Shown here one piece after another: positions 20,887 through 38,287 of a stretch of 64,000 nucleotides of DNA. Source of the DNA: Zygnema circumcarinatum. Its lineage: Eukaryota; Streptophyta; Zygnematophyceae; Zygnematales; Zygnemataceae. The position numbers and the translations under genes were made by a program. The notes under the pieces are model-generated. The model saw only the letters and a list, made by a program, of their open reading frames with translations, was not told where the DNA came from and did no database searches. The stretch lies in assembly GCA_037447605.1 (NCBI GenBank), contig CM074817.1:1654886-1718885 (forward strand), in the 5' to 3' direction. Numbering within the stretch: position 1 is the stretch's first letter; each line of letters starts with the position of its first letter.

Positions 20887-23598
20887 TAGGGTTTCAAATT
20901 TTTAGGGTTCTTAGGAATTATAGGGCATTGAGGTTGAAGGGTTTCGAGATGAAGAGACGAGGAGTATTTCCTGGAGAGCCTCTGTAGAAAGAGCCCCAAG
21001 GAGTTGAGAACGTTCGAGGTGCTAGTTACATGTGTTGTATCAACGAGGTCTTTGGGCTTTCCAGGGTTTCAAAGGTTTTTAGTATTCTTAGGGAATTCAT
21101 CTGTAATTATTAATGGTACACGATTCAAGAAATTGACAACGACTTTTCCACATTGACGACGACATCGGCCTCACTTCACAATGCAACATCAAGTTAGCGA
21201 AAAAAACCGAACACGAGAGCAAACTTGACAGCCTTGACATACGTAAATTTTGAAGTGATGGTATGGCAGTATCACATACCCTCTTCTTGAAGGAGGCTAC
21301 ACTGCAGTCTCGCAGTCTTCCTCCTGTTTCTTCACCTCGTCCTTCCTCCTTCGTCGTCTCCTTCTCCTGCTCCACCTTCTCCTTCTTCTACTTCGTCCTC
21401 CTGTCCTCACTTCGTCCTTCCTTCGTCTCCTCCTTCAGTCTCCTCCTTCGTCTCCTTCGCCTCCTCCATAGGATCGGGTTTTGTAGCTTCCTTTTCCTTT
21501 TTTTTTCTTAGGCGGATGGTGGCTTGGAATTGGTGGGGGGCTGGCGATTTGGAAGCAGTTAATTGGATCAGTTAGGGATGTCATGTCAGAGAATATTTCC
21601 TGCATTGATGTACTTGACCCTTCTGTTTACTATGAACACTTTTCTCCGCTGGGAGCTTGAGTCATTCTAGGCGATCATTTAATTTAGGACTGGGTTTTCA
21701 AACATGCTTCGGATTGCGGAAGTTAGGGAACTGAAAGAAGCAATTGTCTCGAAGCGATCTGTACTTCTTGTGACCTGTACCGTACCTACCTTACGACGAG
21801 CCTAGTGAATTACGGATAATTGGTGGAGGGGAGTGTAGCAACTATTCAGATCCTTTTGCTCGAGAGTTGTCACCTGTTCGATTGAAAACTCTCTTGAAGA
21901 TCCATGGAAGAAGCAGGTTAGCTCATGAAACATGTCTTCAGAGAATGACGTGTTTGCTTTGTGGGTCACAGTTGAGGGGGGAGGGGAGAGGGAGGGAGGG
22001 GGGAAGGGGCAGAGTGGGAGAGCGGGACAGTGGGAAAGTGGGGGGTTGGAGGCGGAGATTGAGGCTGAGCCGGAGAAAGAGGCGAGAGGGAGAGGAAGAG
22101 TGTTAGAATGCGAGAGCAAGAGAGAGAGAGAGAGGCGTCCCTAGTTCTATTCAATGTACGGTTACCTAAAGACGACATGACGTCACATGGCCGATGCCAG
22201 CGTGCCAAATTTATATTTCAAGAATGTGAAGATGGCATTGCAGAAGAGCCAACGTTTCATTATCACCTAATTGACAATGAACTTGTTATATAAAAAAATA
22301 AGGGGGAAAAACAGAAATGCAACCAGACTCCATGCCGGGACAACATTCTGTTGAGCTTCCAGGAATTCAGGGAATCCGTCCTTATTGTCATGCTACAATA
22401 GCTCCGACTCTTGTTGACATGTAACTGGTCGGGCTCACCATGGTGGTGAAAATGCCCCAATAATGAAAGTTATTAACAACATTTTGAGCCGAAGGAATCG
22501 CAACGCCTCCAAGTCTTCACTTGAGGACCTCGTTAAGCCTCCACCTCTACATGAGGTATGGGCTGTCAAGGACAGCAAACCCGCAAGCCACTCCGCCCTC
22601 ATCTGAACTTGCTCTTTTTGTGCGCAGTAGGTGGCCCGCCGGCTTGTTCAGCACAACTCTTGGCGGAAAAGAAGCAAGGCCTCCGATTTATGAATGAGAT
22701 TCTACCTGCAAGTACGTGCGATCGGAAGGCAACGACAGCCCACATTTATCACAAAAAAGAAAAAGAAAAAATGCTATTTCGGGCAAAGGATCTAAGCTAA
22801 TTCTTCATCCTCACTGTACTCGTGAATAAGGCAGACTCTATTCCAACATAACTACTCTCCCCGCATAGGTCCGAAGTCTCTCCTTCTGCAGGCTCTCTCG
22901 AGAGAGGAGACGGTGTCAATTGATCTCAGTGATGTTAATTTCAGCTATGTTTTCAAATTTCCTTAAGAAAAACTCAGCATGCAGCGTACTAGTTTAACAG
23001 CTACGCACTGTAAAGCCATTTGGGAAGTCGACAAAAACTTACAGCTGCCCCGCTGGTCACAAATCTTCTGCATCAGACCGTCTACTCCCTGGTCTCACCC
23101 TATTCCCGTCTGAGAGACAACCATGGAACTCTGCAAAAGAGCAATGCCGAAGGCGAGGCAATAGATAAAGAGTAATGAACCTGTCAGTAGAATTGCAGCG
23201 ATGAGTTATGTCTCACGTAAGCGAGCATGTCCTACTTAGAGAAAAAATGAGGCAATTCAGAGGAGGTCAAATACCTCTGCTAGTTTCGCGTCTCGATCTT
23301 GCAGCCATTCTTGGGACCTAGGCCTCTCCCAGCACAGCTGCATGGTTCAGTTCAGCAGTAACCGTCATTCACTGTCAGAGCTCATGGCATATCGCCTAAA
23401 CTGTGAGTTTCGCACTTGGGGTGTTCCACGATAATCACGCTGAGGTCTTTGGCCATGACCAGAGCTCCCATTCATTGCTAGCAGAGCTGCAGCATTTTCA
23501 AAACTTCCCCAGAAATTAGATGGCATGATAGTTTTCTAGTCTTTCTTTTGTCGGTAAGAAATGACGAACTTAACCACTTCCCAAAAGCAACAACAGAC
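20887..23598. other. Intergenic region between aminotransferase and SIZ1-type gene
   Basis: About 2.7 kb with no supportable gene. A CT-rich tract lies at 21310-21510 (CTTC and TCCTC runs) and a GA-rich tract at 21975-22135 (GGGAGG and GAGAGA runs). The remainder must hold two 3' untranslated regions. Short reading frames here show no family motif. Confidence 0.5.
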
Positions 23599-26500
23599 TC
23601 AGATCTGGCCATTAGCTTTAATGGGCACACCATTGCTTGCCGCGTTCTCCGGAGAACTGTTACGGAACAGTGAACTGCCCCCAGCATCAAACTTGCGATG
23701 ATGGTATCGCCGACGGGACCTTAAAAACCAATCCCCATCACTATCTCCCTCATCACTGTCCTGTCCATTCCGGGTGACATCCCACCGTCCTTCTGCCACT
23801 ACATCCTCTCTCACTCCATTTGTCTCTGTGTTTGATGGCTCAGACCCGCCTACATCTGCAGGTCTCCACCGAGGTTCAATTGGGTTTTGCGGTGCCGACG
23901 GCATCCATGTTACATCCAAATTACGGTTTTCAACTCCTCGGTCTTGTGCTAAGGGTACTGTTCTAAGGTGTAATTCTTGACCTGCCATAGACTCTTCTGC
24001 AGGAGGGTAAGCTCCCAGACTTAACGGAACTTGCTGCCAAAGACGGTCTGTTTCCCACCATGGCTGCTGCCCATTTGACTGCTTTTCAGGAAAGGACACC
24101 TCTGCCATAACCCCCTCCCCAGCGCCCTGCTGTTCGTGCTGCTCTTTGCTGCTAAGTGCTGCAAATTCGTTGAATGCAGCAACAACAGGGGAGGGATGGA
24201 CTGCTGAGGGAGAAAGAGTGAGAGCAGGAGTAGTTGACACTTGTTCCATTAGCTGCGGTTCTTCATCACTGTCACTTAGCGTTATTGGATTCTGTGCTCC
24301 TCCACCGCCATTCACCTTTTGTGCAGGAGGCAATGCTGCATCAGGTTGCCTACTCCCATTTACACCGTTAACTTCCACGGGATCGACGACCCGTTGTACT
24401 GACCGTCGATGGAAAATGAGTGGACTGTCAGCATCATCTTCATCGCTGCCATTTTGTGCTTGCATGGTGGAAGGCGTAGCCCCATGAGAGAAACCGAGGG
24501 GCAATGATGCACTCCTGCTCCCCTTGTCACTACTTCCCTGCACCTCACTCCTCCTCCCCCCGGGTTGAAGTGGAGGATTGCTTTGCATTGACCATGATCC
24601 ATCTCGCATGCGCTTAATGCCCAATCGTAGTAGCGGCTCCTGCTTTGCTCCTTTTGCATTGACTGTTTCCACGCTACCACATGCACCTTCTACTCCACTC
24701 TCATCACCTTGACTATGGCTTGCCTTTGGAAGGACTGAGGAAGGGGGCGGCCTCCATGGCTCGGAGCGACCCAAAGGTCCCTCCAAACGAGGCCGCCATG
24801 AACCATCCGCTTTGACCTCCACATCGGTCACATCTTCATCATAGCTCATCAACTGCACCCTCCAACCAAGCTTTCATGAAAAAAGAGAGGGCCAAAGGAC
24901 TGTGTTTTCACTATTACATCGCATATTTTGCAGGAGTAAACAAGGTGAGGATACAGGAGAAGCCCATTTGCGCATCAGCTACAAAACAGACTGCTGATTT
25001 CAGGAATATTACTACAGCTCGAGTTACTTACAGCTAATGTAATGTCGTGGAAGTACGGATCAACAATAAGGCTCTCCAGAGAGTAGTTAACTCCACACGT
25101 GGGGCATTGCCACTGTATCAGATACAGGCAAAATATAGGCGTTAGGACCCTTAGTTGAGCAGGCTTGCCAGACAAGTGCTTTTTTGTCAATAGAAGGAGA
25201 GGGATGACGAAACAAACCAACCTTTCGAGCCCTCTGATTCAATGCCACAAGGGTTGCCAGGTCAAAGCAGCTCATGTGAGCGCATTCTTTGAATCGCCCT
25301 GCTTCTCGCATTCGCGATCCTGACATCTGCAGTAGAGCAAAATAATGGAAGCGAAGATCAAGGCTGTACCAGACATTACAATTGAAAGGGCTCACAACTC
25401 TAAGACTAGGACAGTGAAGACAGACATTCACTCCTTAACAAAGATGCCTGCACTTGCACGCATCATACAAACTTTCAGATATGATGAGATGCGGTAGGTA
25501 GCCTTGTTCAAGAGGATTCATAACGGCAAAATAGATGAGATCCCTTCACTCAACGCGTAGCAATCGGTTAGAATTGAAGAGCACTTACAGGACAGCGAAG
25601 ACTAACCACCACGTGATCCTGCACCACTTCCAAATCACTATCACTATCGCTGCCACTCCCACTGACAGCAGCCCCGTTTCCCGATGTCCCACCACCTCCT
25701 CCAATGCGTTTGTTAATGCGAGACAGTGCAGTGGCTAATGGCTCTCCCTCTCCCACAGGGGGCACCATGCCTAACACTTCCTCCAATGACCTTCGCCGCA
25801 CCAAGCGTACTCCCACCACAAACTGACGAGCATCATAAGCAGTGACTTGTAGGCGATTAGACCCCTCCTTCATGAACTCCGTGATCTGCACATGCATCAA
25901 CTCTCGCTTCACTTGCAGCTTTGGAGACGGAGCCTGTCATCCTAATCTCATTTGAAGAATACAGCTCATATGACATGATTGAAGAGCACGTCCATTCAAA
26001 CATTTCCGAGCCTACCTAAAAAATAGCATGCTGTTCCAGCCAAACAAACCTCCTTTCTCCTTTTTTTTATCCCCTAACTACAAAGTTCAGAAATGGGTCA
26101 CTAGATCTAGAAGATAAACAAAAAACACTGAAGGAAATTTCGATAAATGCACAAGGTTAGATCAAAGTAGGTTGCTAAACCCTGATAGCAAAAACAACAG
26201 CCCTGTGAGCCTACCTTTCCAGCTTCATCCCTTCCATTAGTCCCCAACACCTGCTGACCGGGTCGATGGGCCACTCGTAATGGAACACCTGCAGGCACAG
26301 TCCTCTCATCATAAATGCAATGAAGTGAAATAGAAAACTCTGCTCCCATTCACTCACCTTACAAACCAAACCTACGAAGGCAGTCATGCATGTTTTTTAC
26401 ATCCTCACCATTAGCTCGTACTTCACAGAAGAGAGGCCAGTGAACCCGAAGCGGCACTTTGTCATTAAGCAGCATCGCCCAGACCTGCAATCACACAAAC

Positions 26501-28059
26501 TTTTCGGATCAGCTGAAGCTCAGCCATCACAGAAGCATCAAAACAGTCATAGCAAAGGGCACGTTATGAGGAATAAGCGATTCTCTCCTTCATATTAGTA
26601 CCTAAATGAACAATGATCATGTCAGCTGGAAACAGCCTCACCTGCATCTCATGCCGACCATCATAACAAGCCTGCTTATGTACGCTTGACAAAGTGAAAG
26701 TACGCTCTGCCATTTGAAATGGACCAGTCCTGCAAGTCACACCATCCGGTCTCTGGTTTAAGCATCTTGTACAAAATATGTATCACCTAATGGAGAAAAA
26801 AGAGTGGAAGGACGGTGACTTGCAAAAGTACGCCATGCCCTGCAATTCTAAACTCGTGAGCACTTAAAGCAAATCTTACCCGGTAATTGGAGCTCCGGAT
26901 TGTGGTGGGAGAAGCTTCACCGGAAGAAGAGGGTGGCCAACAGTTTCAAAAAAAGGGTCTCCTTTTTGAAGTCTGCATAGCTCACAGTAGAAGTGGGCAG
27001 GCAGAATAGTTTCTGTTCCAGCAGGAGCCCCTTCTGGTGGCAAAATCACACATGAAACGTGTTGCCAGACACCACAAGCAGGAGATTCGCACTGCAGCAT
27101 CATGCCCGAGTCACTGTCATTGCCACATGGGCACCGAATACTTGTAACCTCAACAGTTTGCATATGGTTCTGTATCACGACTTCCTTAGGGGCAACTGCT
27201 TGCTTCGCAGGCTGAGCAACCCCTTTCCGTTGATTTGACACCTTTCCAACAAGCCGCATACCGCTGCAACCATACCGCCACAAGCAACCCCATTGCTGAA
27301 CTTGACATCTGCCTTTGGAAGACTTCGCAAAATGAAAAAGAAAAACGTACCACCAGAAGGATGATATCATGGCACAACTTCTGAAATGGACAACCTTAAA
27401 GAAGCTTACCAGTAGACATCCTCGATCACAGCTTCTACTGTAGCACCCCCTGTGGTAGCTGCACCTCGAGAGTCCTGCTTTGATCCTGTCCAATTGACAT
27501 ACCATTGAGAACATTACGATAGCCTCAACAAGCGCAACATCATTTACAAGCAAGTAGTCTGTCGTCTTGTTCGGGCACACACCTTGTTGCGTTCCGTTCT
27601 GTTCCGACCTAAGAAGTGCCAATATACGGTCGACAAGCACCTGTTAGGATTGCCCAACTAATTGAGGTCAGCATTAGATTCAAAAAGGAATCACTAACTC
27701 TAGGGCAAAGTGCCCATTCCAGCACATTGAAATATCATCACGATATGTTCAAACGATCGTATACTTCCCGCACATTAAAATGAAAGCTGAGGAGAATTGT
27801 AACAGGCCAACACTACGCAATCTCAGCACGAAGAGCTAAACTTATTTAAAAACAGAGGAAAACTGAACTCGAAAAGAGAATCAAACAATGCTGACCAACA
27901 AGCCTACATGCAAAGTGCTGGAGTGATCCAACTCAACATAGCGTCAAGACATTGACGTGAAAGTTCAACCTGCTTTGTCCCGTTCCTTGGTGCACCAAGA
28001 CGCTGCAGCGCGTCTTTTAATTCTTTGATTCGAAACTGAGCTACTTGACCCTGCCCCAT
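23599..28059 (-). CDS. SIZ1: SIZ1/PIAS-type SUMO E3 ligase
   Basis: Nuclear ligase that transfers SUMO from the E2 enzyme to targets. Eleven minus-strand exons: 27970-28059, 27583-27640, 27410-27485, 26880-27263, 26642-26729, 26409-26484, 26215-26288, 25589-25933, 25222-25326, 25032-25112, 23599-24852; 876 residues, close to the Arabidopsis protein. Domain order: SAP ([14 protein letters not shown], then VDRILALL), plant PHD finger ([28 protein letters not shown]), PINIT region ([11 protein letters not shown]), SP-RING ([25 protein letters not shown]), then a long acidic, serine-rich tail with a SUMO-interaction motif [11 protein letters not shown]. The start at 28059 is the Met just before SAP. 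It gives a shorter N-terminus than usual, so an upstream exon is possible. Confidence 0.94.
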
Positions 28060-30192
28060 CCAACTCACCAACAGATAAAACGTTCCTGAAAAAAGACTGC
28101 AGCCATTGAAGTATCTGTACGCATTTGGTCTAGCAAACCCTAAATCGAAATGTAAGTCAAAGAAAAAGTGCAAGACCACTAGCCTTTGGTAAACTTGAAA
28201 TAGGGAAAATGCTTCTCAGCGTATAAGTCACAAAATCCCTAATCGGCAGATGATAAGTGTCTCGCAGATTCAAGGTGCTAGCTAAGCATTAGGCAAACAT
28301 CATCAGCTCAATGAAGGCTACAGTATGCTAGCACGCTTTGCTCTCTTTCTCTCTCTCTCTCTCTCTCGCCCCCCCTCTCTCCCACACCCTCTCTCCCTCT
28401 CCCTCTCCCAGTCCTCTCTCTTTTTTTTCTTCCTCTCCTCAGCATCAGCCTCTATTTGCGTGAATATTGGTATACGAAGCCGACTGATCTCATTCGAGTT
28501 AACCCTAACTCTAACCCTAACCCTACTAGTTACCAAATCACGAAAAGACTACAGGATAATGCACAAAAACGAAAAGCATACGAATTCGCTGTTCAATACT
28601 AAGCCAACACTGCGTCTGACTGCATTCCAAGACCTAAGTTCAACAAAAAGCTGATAGCACTCCGTACTCTAAACTCTAAAAATACATCAGATGGCTAAAA
28701 ATCCGTTAGTCGCCTACCAGGAGGGGTGGGGGGCTGAAGACCTAAACGAATGTTCTGGTGGAGGCTATACCTGAAAACGTCGAAAAGTTTCGTCGTCCAT
28801 AACGCTCCAATTAAGAGAAACGATTACTCCAGCTGCCACACGCAGTCATCAGATGCTACTTCCTCCCTCACTTCCTTCCTCCCCTCCTCCTCCTCCTCCT
28901 CCTCCTTCCCCTCCCCGTCTTTCTCGCGCTTCCTGCTGCTGCTCAAACCCTAAATGGTGACAGACCGGCAGAGAAAGACCTGCTGCGGCCCCTTGAGGCT
29001 TTTTTGAGACCGCCTGCCTCGTTCTATGCGCATGAATCACCTGTTACAGTTTGGTCAGCCAGTTTCAAACCCCCATGTAAATGGCCACTCGCACTGTCGC
29101 AGAAGCTTCCATAAGAGGGGATTCAGGCGTACGGATGACGGTGGTTGCAAAAACTTGTACGGTTATCATACGGAGAGTGGGGATCTGGGGGACGTTTAGG
29201 CGGTATAGTACCACCTACAGTACAGGACAGTACTGTACCGCCGGAAGGCCGTACGGCGGTTGAAGGAAAAAACAAAAAAACGTCAGCAAAGTGTAACATA
29301 TCGTCATGACACATCCGGCCTGCGTGACGTGACATACAGTCCTACGCTGCCTGCTAGTGTTTAACTGAACGTCACTGCCGTTCTATGCGAGTGCCAGAAA
29401 GTAGTTCGCCGTTCTGTTGGGCTTTGATTTCCATGTGAACGAGCGTGGCTGGCATTGCCGGGAGCGAAAGGCAGGAGAGGCGGAGGGAGGGAGAGGTGGA
29501 GTATTCGGCTGATTGTTTGATGCTGGCAACCTTTCAGTTATAGTCAGCAAACCTGGACTGCATGTGCTCTTAAATATCGAGGCAAGCCTACGTTTTTAAG
29601 ACAACTCTCGACAACTGTTGTCGTTGCCAAGGTCATATGCTCCAGGGCATTCTTTAATCCTAAAACGACATTTTAGAAAAAAAAAAGTTGGCCTCGAAAG
29701 CTCAGCACCAGAAGGCTGGAATAGAAGTACCGAAGGAAACTTGGAAGTCTTCTTGCGAAGAATTTTTAGCTTTCTTATTGGAGGTGTGCAGTTTGCATTA
29801 GGAAATGGGGCAGGTTAGCAGGTCGGCAGGTTAGTGCACATATGTTTCAGAGGCAGAGAATTGCCATAACAAAGAGGAGAAGGAAGTGATGCCAAAAGGG
29901 AGCCACAAATTACAGGGTGAACGCATGCAGCATTCAGGGCACTCAGCCAAGAACGGACAGCTCTATCATTGAGGCGCCTCGTGGATCACATCTACCTACA
30001 TTAGACTAAGAGGTAAACTAAAGTCGCAGAACACTTTCTAAAGGACTATGCGGATCTATTTAATCCACCGCACGACGATATATCATCAACTGAATCTTGT
30101 CAGCGATAAGAAAGTATAGTTGCACGCAGCTATAGCTCTTGTGGCATTATTATCAAGGCCACAGAGAATAGTGCTTAGAAGGGATAAGCCCA
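28060..30192. other. Region upstream of the SIZ1-type gene, downstream of GPAT
   Basis: No gene is seen in about 2.1 kb. CT-rich tracts lie at 28337-28440 and 28858-28935 (CTCCTC runs); both are on the 5' side of the SIZ1-type gene and may be leader or leader-intron sequence. An imperfect hairpin with GGCGGTA and TACCGCC arms sits at 29199-29242, in a patch of TACGG and GTAC motifs like those at 33370-33600. Confidence 0.5.
28497..28527. promoter_or_regulatory. Telomere-motif cluster (telo-box-like)
   Basis: Four tandem near-copies of CCTAAC (AACCCTAACTCTAACCCTAA and following) lie about 440 bp upstream of the SIZ1-type start. Short interstitial telomere motifs occur in plant promoters, where Myb-type telomere-binding proteins recognise AAACCCTAA. 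The spacing here is six bases (TTAGGG register), not seven. A regulatory role is inferred only. Confidence 0.4.
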
Positions 30193-33100
30193 TTAAATAG
30201 AAGCAGCCGCAGGAGTGGGCTCTAGCGAATGCTGTGTGCTCAGCCCTTGCTGCGCCATCCATGGCTGCGTCAACGTGCAGTCGGGAAGGGCTGCTTCAGG
30301 ACCCTTGCCTCCGTGAACCGCTTCCTTTAGCATGCGATAATGCTCATTCACTTTGTCAAACACAGCCTGAGAATATACTTCCCGTGCCTGCCCACAGTAC
30401 AGACCAGTCAGTATCTGTGCAGATTCCCTGAAGTGGATACTTATTCGTCGTTAATGAGGTACAGCAGGAGGGACTTTTTTGTCGACCATGGCTGCTCACC
30501 TGCTTCCTGTCTTCTACGTGTCCTGCGACTTTATTAAATTCGATCTCTTTTGCCACAGAAATGGCCACCCCATGGAAATCAATTTTGCGCTCTTCGCCAA
30601 GCTCTTTTTCGACCTGCAAGACTCTCCACCGCAACCCTTTACAACGGCAACAACAAGTGCTATTCTGGCACTACATTCTCCACCGACAGACTGGGATTAC
30701 CATTAAAAAGGGAGGAGGACGTACACAATAGACACAGAAAACCATCCCATCCATAACGTCCTGAATCAAATCCTAATCTTGCATCTCTTCAGGTGCTTCA
30801 CTGACACACATCTGGGTAACATGCGAAGATAACCTACACTGCGTGGGGGTGGCATGATGTCGTAACAGAGGAGGGCCATGGGATAGAGGTGACCCTGAGG
30901 CTCTGCATCATCAAGCATCCGACGCATCATCTCCACCGATGCGGGATCAAAAGCAGCCTGAACCCTCAGCCCACAGCCCAAAACATAAACTAAAGTGAGG
31001 CATCCACCTTCCTCTCCAAGTATAGTGCCAAGGAGGAACAAGCTGCAAGGGTTCATTGCTTCATACCGGCACCCATTCATCGGTAACAGGGTCAGGGCGA
31101 TCCCTTCCTCCACTTGGAGCAACCCAAATGAGGTTCCCTCCTTTTCTGCATTTCCCCCAGCAAAACCCCCCCAACTAACGTGCGAGTTGACTGAACAGAA
31201 ATACGACAGTGCCATTCGCAGATGTGGCTACTCCTCAGCATCATAAGGAGTCGCAAGCTTTAACGAGCCTAGTGCATTGCCTTGTCGGAATTTGCCTTCA
31301 CTCAAGTTAAGGGAGTATTAGAAGTGTCATAGACATACAATTCCTCTATCGTTGCATGGACAAAACCATACATCATAGACTAACAATGCCGTTCGCAATC
31401 CTATTAAGCCAACACTAAAAGTAGCATTACTCAGGCATCCAAACAGGATGCTCTCTGTATCTAAGCTTGTCCAGAGTTACTTGAAGGCCAAACCTGAAAA
31501 GCATTGACATCTCTTTGAGAGTCTTCCTATTAGCCGCCATCTTCTGTTCAGCCAGTTCTGGAACGTCATTGATTCGCTTTTTTGAGAAGACACACAGGAG
31601 ATTTCTGCAAAGAACAGCTGGTTTGGACATGGTTAGGATGAGGATGACCAAGATTTAGATCAATAACCAGAAGTCACGCAGATAGTCAGCAGCAGAGAGA
31701 GGAAGCTGACGCTAACCGGCCCATGCTGAAAGGCTTGCAGAAGGGATCAAGCACCACACGATCGCCAGCAATGTATGTCTGTACGGCACCTCGCACCCCG
31801 CTCCCCACACATCCACATTGTCTCAGATATAGGTACAATTACCCACATAAACTCCAACGTAAAATTGTTTTAAGATGAAGAGTTTCCACTAACCAAGCCC
31901 GTTGCAAGGCGAGGATGGGAAGTCTCCAGCAGCAGAGCAAGGACGCCAGGGTCCGCCTCTGTCTGGTGATTGGCCAGCAGCACAACATTGTGACCCTGCA
32001 AGGGATCAACAAAAATGTGAGAAGGTTTATTGAACATTCTTTTGTAAACAGACAATGCTTGAGCACAAACATGCACTCACAGGTGCATTCCTTTTGCCCT
32101 CGAATAGTTGAACAGTTAAACATAACTCAGCACCTGGCTTAGCTGCCTGTCGATATCATCAAAAAGCGCAGCGTTGCCGAGAAATGAGTTTCTGCACGTC
32201 CCATGCCATACTGTGGGCGCACTTCAGAAAAGGTCTGCCCTGCCTCTAACTCCAGCTGCCTTTCGTTAAGAAAGGAAAGGCAATAAAGGGCGACAAAAAA
32301 ATGTCAATTTTACGGCAGAAGTCACACACCGAAAGTCGATCAACGGCCGAACGTAATTCTGGCCAAAGGCGTAGTAATCATACGGTTCCGTAATGCGCAC
32401 ATGGTGTGAGGGGAAGGTGAAGGGGTCCTGCTTCCCAGTCAAACATCCATTTCTTCCGAATCTTAAGAAATCGCTAGCCTTTCAGACCCACGTGAAAAAA
32501 GTATATAACAAAAGGTGAGTATCGGCTACTGCATGGTAAAAATTGAAAAGGGTGAAGAGGTAGGGCTGACCTCAAACTGCACCATGATGCGGTCAAACAC
32601 GGTCGCCATTACGCGGGCGGCAACCTCCTCAGGATTTGGAACTCCGCTTTTCACAACCTGCAAGCCATGGCAGCTGTCGCACAGGTCATCTTCAGAATAC
32701 GGTTGTCAGACACAAACAGACTCTCATAGAGGCAGCAAAAAGCTTACAGCATTGCGATAATTGCGGAAAAAAGTCTCCATTCCTGGAGCCGCCATGGCTG
32801 GAAGGCGCTTAGCTTCCACCTCCGCCCTGATTCCAGCAAAGAGCTCTGCTCTCCCACAAAACCCTTGGTTCCCTATTTAAGGTTCCTCACGCGCACATTC
32901 ATACAAAGAAAGTGTCAAACTCCTGACCCTCTCTTCATATCTTGCGAAGATTGCAATGGCGCTGAGCTTCACCTGCTTCCGAAGAAACGCTCAGAAACGA
33001 GTCAGTGTGCGGGCGGACGCCAGTTCCCGCACTGGCAGAAACGATGGAAGCTCTGACACGTGGCGCCCGCACGTGCGCTCCCTTGGAGCCCGCTGACGCA

Positions 33101-33264
33101 GCAGCCAGCTTCAGCAATGGCCGCCACCGGAGCTCCGAATGAAGCTTTTGCGGGGCACTGGCGAGAAAGCCGCAGGAGAATACGACGGGAGCCAGCTGCT
33201 GCTCGCGGCCGAGGGTGCGCGTGGCAACCTGCCATGTGGCGGCCTGTGAGCAGGCGCCCGCCAT
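30193..33264 (-). CDS. ATS1: Plastid glycerol-3-phosphate acyltransferase
   Basis: Soluble stromal enzyme that acylates glycerol-3-phosphate at sn-1, the first step of plastid glycerolipid synthesis. Twelve minus-strand exons: 32973-33264, 32748-32845, 32571-32657, 32330-32427, 32134-32191, 31894-31995, 31717-31778, 31494-31604, 31067-31145, 30838-30957, 30500-30613, 30193-30387; 471 residues with every phase consistent. Residues 1 to about 85 are rich in Ala, Ser and Arg and fit a transit peptide. Mature motifs: [16 protein letters not shown], catalytic H(X4)D in NHQTEADP (His221, Asp226), [55 protein letters not shown]. The start is shared with a divergent promoter facing the RuvB-like gene. 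Confidence 0.96.
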
Positions 33265-33656
33265 GGCTGCTGCTTCTGCTCCCCTTCCCCTTTCCCTTTT
33301 CCTTTCCCGTTCCCTTTCCCTTCCCCTTCCCTACCGCCGCCTCCTCCCTCCCTCCTCTCTGCCCGCCTCCGTACGGACGGCCCATTACGGACAAGAAAGC
33401 CGTACTGTTTATACGGTACAGTAGCTAGGTACGAGCGTACGAAAGGATACGGTTGTAGGATAGAAGGCGATCTTTCATACATTCGTACTGTCGCACAAGA
33501 GTATGAAAGAGTACGGACTGTAAGATAGAAGGAGAAACATCCGTGCATTCGTACTATTGTACAATAGTACGAAATGGTACGAATCTCTAGAATAGGAGGG
33601 AGGTTCTGGCCTTAGAGAGAGGGAGGCTGGTTTGCTGAAGGGGGGAAGTGGCAGCC
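33265..33656. promoter_or_regulatory. Bidirectional promoter, GPAT and RuvB-like 1
   Basis: Only 392 bp separate the two start codons on opposite strands. The GPAT side carries a CCCTTTCCC pyrimidine tract (33280-33350). The middle (33365-33600) is rich in TACG and GTAC motifs and contains a 65-bp tandem duplication. Sharing of regulatory sites is inferred from spacing. Confidence 0.55.
33454..33584. repeat. 65-bp imperfect tandem duplication in the divergent promoter
   Basis: Two units start at 33454 (TGTAGGATAGAAGG) and 33519 (TGTAAGATAGAAGG). Each continues through CATTCGTACT and ends with a GAAA-GGTACG or GAAAGAGTACGG segment. The units are diverged in the middle. The second contains the small palindrome TACTATTGTACAATAGTA. 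Confidence 0.55.
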
Positions 33657-37862
<4,206 letters not shown>

Positions 37863-38287
37863 GCTGCAGCCCTAATACTGAGAGCCTTTCATCTGATCTT
37901 TTAGCTTTCTGAAACCGTAAACCCCAGGACTCTTCAAAATAATGCGGCTACCAATTTTGTCCCTGTCGCCATAATCAAGATGCGCAACGACCCATTTCCT
38001 TGCTCGTTGGGAGATGAAAAACCTGTTAGATGGTGTAGTGAATTGCCGTGTACATGTGCACATGCATGTCTACGTATGTCTGTACATGTGGATGAGATCC
38101 CCCCAACCTACTAGAATTTCAGACGTGGTAAACGCAGGTTCCCTCTTAAATGAAGGGTACCTTGCTTTATTGATCGCTGGAGGAAAAAGAATGATTCCAA
38201 AGTTACACCTCCCCCAGCCATGCACGTGGAGCTAGCCCTAAGACTAATTCTAACCCTAACCTAGGCAGGTGATAACGTGGCGTGGCC
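37863..38287. other. Convergent intergenic region, RuvB-like 1 and CASTOR/POLLUX
   Basis: There is no gene. A short telomere-like motif (CTAACCCTAACCTAG) lies at about 38249-38263, just past the stop of the channel gene on its 3' side. The rest must hold both 3' untranslated regions. Confidence 0.5.

Noticed and set aside
21867-22293. Arg/Glu-rich frames
   Set aside because: They come from the GA-rich tract and read into unrelated sequence; no motif or splice support.
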